Below, piece by piece: positions 6,188-7,480 of a stretch of DNA of 7,480 bases. The notes under the pieces were generated by a model. The model was not told the origin of the DNA. It saw nothing but the letters and a program-made list of their open reading frames with translations, and did not search any database. This stretch comes from CAZIVE01 sp964542435 (GTDB taxonomy: Bacteria > Bacteroidota > Bacteroidia > Bacteroidales > Tannerellaceae), in assembly GCA_964542435.1 (NCBI GenBank), contig CAZIVE010000126.1:1-7480 (forward strand), read 5' to 3'. The translations under genes were made by a program, and so were the position numbers. How positions within the stretch are numbered: position 1 is the first letter of the stretch; each line of letters opens with the position of its first letter.

Positions 6188-7254
6188 ACGGCTTTGTCTG
6201 ATATTATGGGTAATTTGACGATGTAAAAGTCCGTGCCTGTCTCGACAATCGGTTTTGTGCCGTTCAAGATTGCATATCTTTCCATGATATTGTGATGTCC
6301 GATTCCGAATGACATGAAATCGGAAGTGATAGGTCGGATATTGTTCTTCACTATTATAAAATCTTTGTCCCTATAGATAGATATCTCCAAAGGCGACTTC
6401 AAGGAAAGACAGTTGTGCTTGATGGCATTTTCTACCAGCATCTGCAAACAAACCGGCGGAATGAATCCTTTCGTCTCATACATTTCCTTCTCGATGGAGA
6501 TATGAATTGCAACTTCGTATCGGATCTTTATCAGATATATGTACGAATCCAGAAAAGCCATTTCTTCTCCTATCGTCACCAAATCCTGTTTCAGGTTCTG
6601 TATCACATATCTGTACACCTTAGACAGATGATTGAGAAATTTATCGGCCAGCGACACATCTTCCTGAATCAGTTCGGACAAAATACTGAAGTTGTTAAAC
6701 ATAAAATGAGGATCAATCTGGAGTTTCAAAACATCAAGTTGTGCACGCGCTGACAGTTCCTTTTCCTTCAGCAGCTTTATTTCCATTTCCCTCTTCTTAT
6801 CCTCGGCTTCCATGTAGGAATTAAGATAGCTGGCATTGGTGTAAATGCCCGAAATGAATGTCACCAGTACGCTGAATATGTAGAGCCCCTGGTGGAAATA
6901 GTCTTCATCGCTGCCTTCAAGAAAGACATTATTCAGGGTTGACAGGAGATAAGCTGTAACATTGTTAAGGATGAGAAGAAGAATGTCATGAATGAAAAGG
7001 CTGCGATAGGGATTTTTATAAGAGAATAAACGACGGAAGATAAACCGACTGTAGAAAATGGACAACTCGACAAAGAAGAAACTGATCAGAAAGACAATCA
7101 GTACCTCTTCGAGGTAATCGACCAAAGTGAAATGGCTCATGACATAAAAGGAGACAAAATTTTTATCTGTCATGAACGACAGCATATAGTACAAGCAGAA
7201 AGTCACGAATGTCAACAATAGCTTGTTCCTTATATTATCGAATTGCTTTTTCAT
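6184..7254 (-). CDS. sensor histidine kinase, LytS/YehU-like (His_kinase family)
   Basis: This 356-residue membrane kinase should autophosphorylate and pass phosphate to the LytTR regulator encoded by the overlapping next gene. Four hydrophobic segments are visible (about 11-28, 49-68, 86-106, 123-141), joined by short loops, so there is no large periplasmic sensor domain. A charged coiled-coil-like linker (about 148-175) follows. The phosphoacceptor region is LKLQIDPHFMFNNFS with His183, a variant of the usual PHFLFN motif. The ATP-binding domain shows an N-box, PPVCLQMLVENAIKHN (Asn276), and a G-box-like GIGHHNIMERY (about 317-327) in place of the common GxGLxN. Because it has few extracytoplasmic residues, it may sense a signal in the membrane; this is inference. 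The ATG at 7254 is used because it immediately precedes the first hydrophobic segment. Confidence 0.92.
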   Translation of the reverse strand: MKKQFDNIRNKLLLTFVTFCLYYMLSFMTDKNFVSFYVMSHFTLVDYLEEVLIVFLISFFFVELSIFYSRFIFRRLFSYKNPYRSLFIHDILLLILNNVTAYLLSTLNNVFLEGSDEDYFHQGLYIFSVLVTFISGIYTNASYLNSYMEAEDKKREMEIKLLKEKELSARAQLDVLKLQIDPHFMFNNFSILSELIQEDVSLADKFLNHLSKVYRYVIQNLKQDLVTIGEEMAFLDSYIYLIKIRYEVAIHISIEKEMYETKGFIPPVCLQMLVENAIKHNCLSLKSPLEISIYRDKDFIIVKNNIRPITSDFMSFGIGHHNIMERYAILNGTKPIVETGTDFYIVKLPIISDKAV

Positions 7255-7406
7255 TGGATGGGTTCAACTACAGCACGTAAAATTACAAAAACTATATTGC
7301 GTAAAGAGGCTATTGATACTGAAACCGCTAAAATAAGGCTCGAAGGAAATGAATAAACAGCTAAAATGTATTTCCGCAACTTGATGAATTGGCGTACGAA
7401 AATTCC
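7255..7406. other. non-coding upstream region of the kinase-regulator operon
   Basis: I see no supported gene here. The minus-strand frame that stops at 7251 and runs up into the 42-bp repeats shows no recognisable protein features. The region should contain the promoter of the two-component operon. The nearest box is TAGTTTTTG (7294-7286, minus), one base longer than the TAnnTTTG pattern and without a clear -33 partner. GCTAAAAT occurs twice (7327-7334 and 7360-7367) and inverted once in the repeat array (7438-7445). Confidence 0.4.
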
Positions 7407-7480
7407 ACTCGACTGCCGAGTGTTCCTTCCCAAGGGTATTTTAGCAGTACTCGGCTGTCGAGTGTTTCTTCCCAAGGGTA
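7407..7480. repeat. 42-bp tandem repeat, two copies, cut by the window end
   Basis: One full unit (7407-7448) and 32 bases of the next (7449-7480) are 42 bp apart and match at 29 of 32 positions. Each unit begins with an inverted repeat, ACTCG-N5-CGAGT (loop ACTGC in the first copy, GCTGT in the second), so two of the three differences fall in the loop. A second conserved block, CTTCCCAAGGGTA, follows. Since 42 is a multiple of three, all three frames keep register (one minus-strand frame reads a 14-residue repeat containing GRNTRQ), which produces long chance ORFs. The array probably continues to the right of the window. Confidence 0.75.

Noticed and set aside
7286..7294. TAGTTTTTG as a -7 promoter box for the kinase
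   Set aside because: It has one extra base compared with TAnnTTTG and no TTTG-like -33 box at the right distance.
7251..7475. Minus-strand open frame of 74 codons with a 14-residue repeat, ending in an ATGA overlap with the kinase start
   Set aside because: The frame starts inside the 42-bp array, which stays open in register because 42 is divisible by three, and then runs through the AT-rich promoter region. The overlap looks like an operon junction but the peptide has no protein-like features. If the array lies within a longer gene to the right, this should be revisited.

Overview
The window looks like a piece of a Bacteroidales chromosome (Bacteroides/Parabacteroides type). This rests on moderate G+C with AT-rich spacers, starts without Shine-Dalgarno sequences, a PHF-type (LytS/YehU-like) sensor kinase paired with a LytTR response regulator, and the style of the RND and periplasmic phosphatase-like proteins. 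The exact species cannot be named from the sequence alone.

Layout, left to right. Positions 1-62 hold the last 19 codons of a plus-strand gene that reads like the C-terminus of an AraC-family regulator. Positions 63-415 are non-coding and consist mostly of two different tandem arrays: a 41-bp repeat (about 111-274, plus a degenerate copy near 72) and a 32-bp repeat (about 299-426) whose cores are near-palindromes of the type TTGACTCAGTCAA. All other genes lie on the minus strand and are transcribed from right to left: sensor kinase (7254-6184), response regulator (6187-5432, ATGA overlap with the kinase), a 145-bp regulatory gap, a secreted degenerate PAP2-family protein (5286-4693), a lipoprotein membrane fusion protein (4666-3557) and an RND inner-membrane pump of the HAE-1 type (3535-416). 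The right end (7407-7480) starts a third tandem array, of period 42 bp, cut by the window edge.

How the genes fit together: the kinase and regulator form a two-gene operon directly upstream of the three-gene efflux operon. The gap between them contains two 9-bp direct repeats, 12 bp apart, that match the published LytTR recognition motif (9/9 and 8/9), just upstream of a possible Bacteroidetes-type promoter. The simplest reading is that an envelope signal sensed by the kinase makes the regulator switch on the efflux operon. The pump and adaptor look intact. No outer-membrane channel gene follows the pump, so the system would have to borrow a TolC/OprM-type partner from elsewhere.

The most unusual gene is the PAP2-like one. 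Its fold signature and signal peptide are kept, but three of the family's catalytic motifs are altered, including the motif-3 histidine, so it is either a pseudoenzyme kept in an efflux operon or a gene in decay. The second unusual aspect is that the whole regulator-plus-pump cassette is bracketed by three unrelated tandem arrays whose periods (32, 41, 42 bp) are all close to whole numbers of DNA helical turns.
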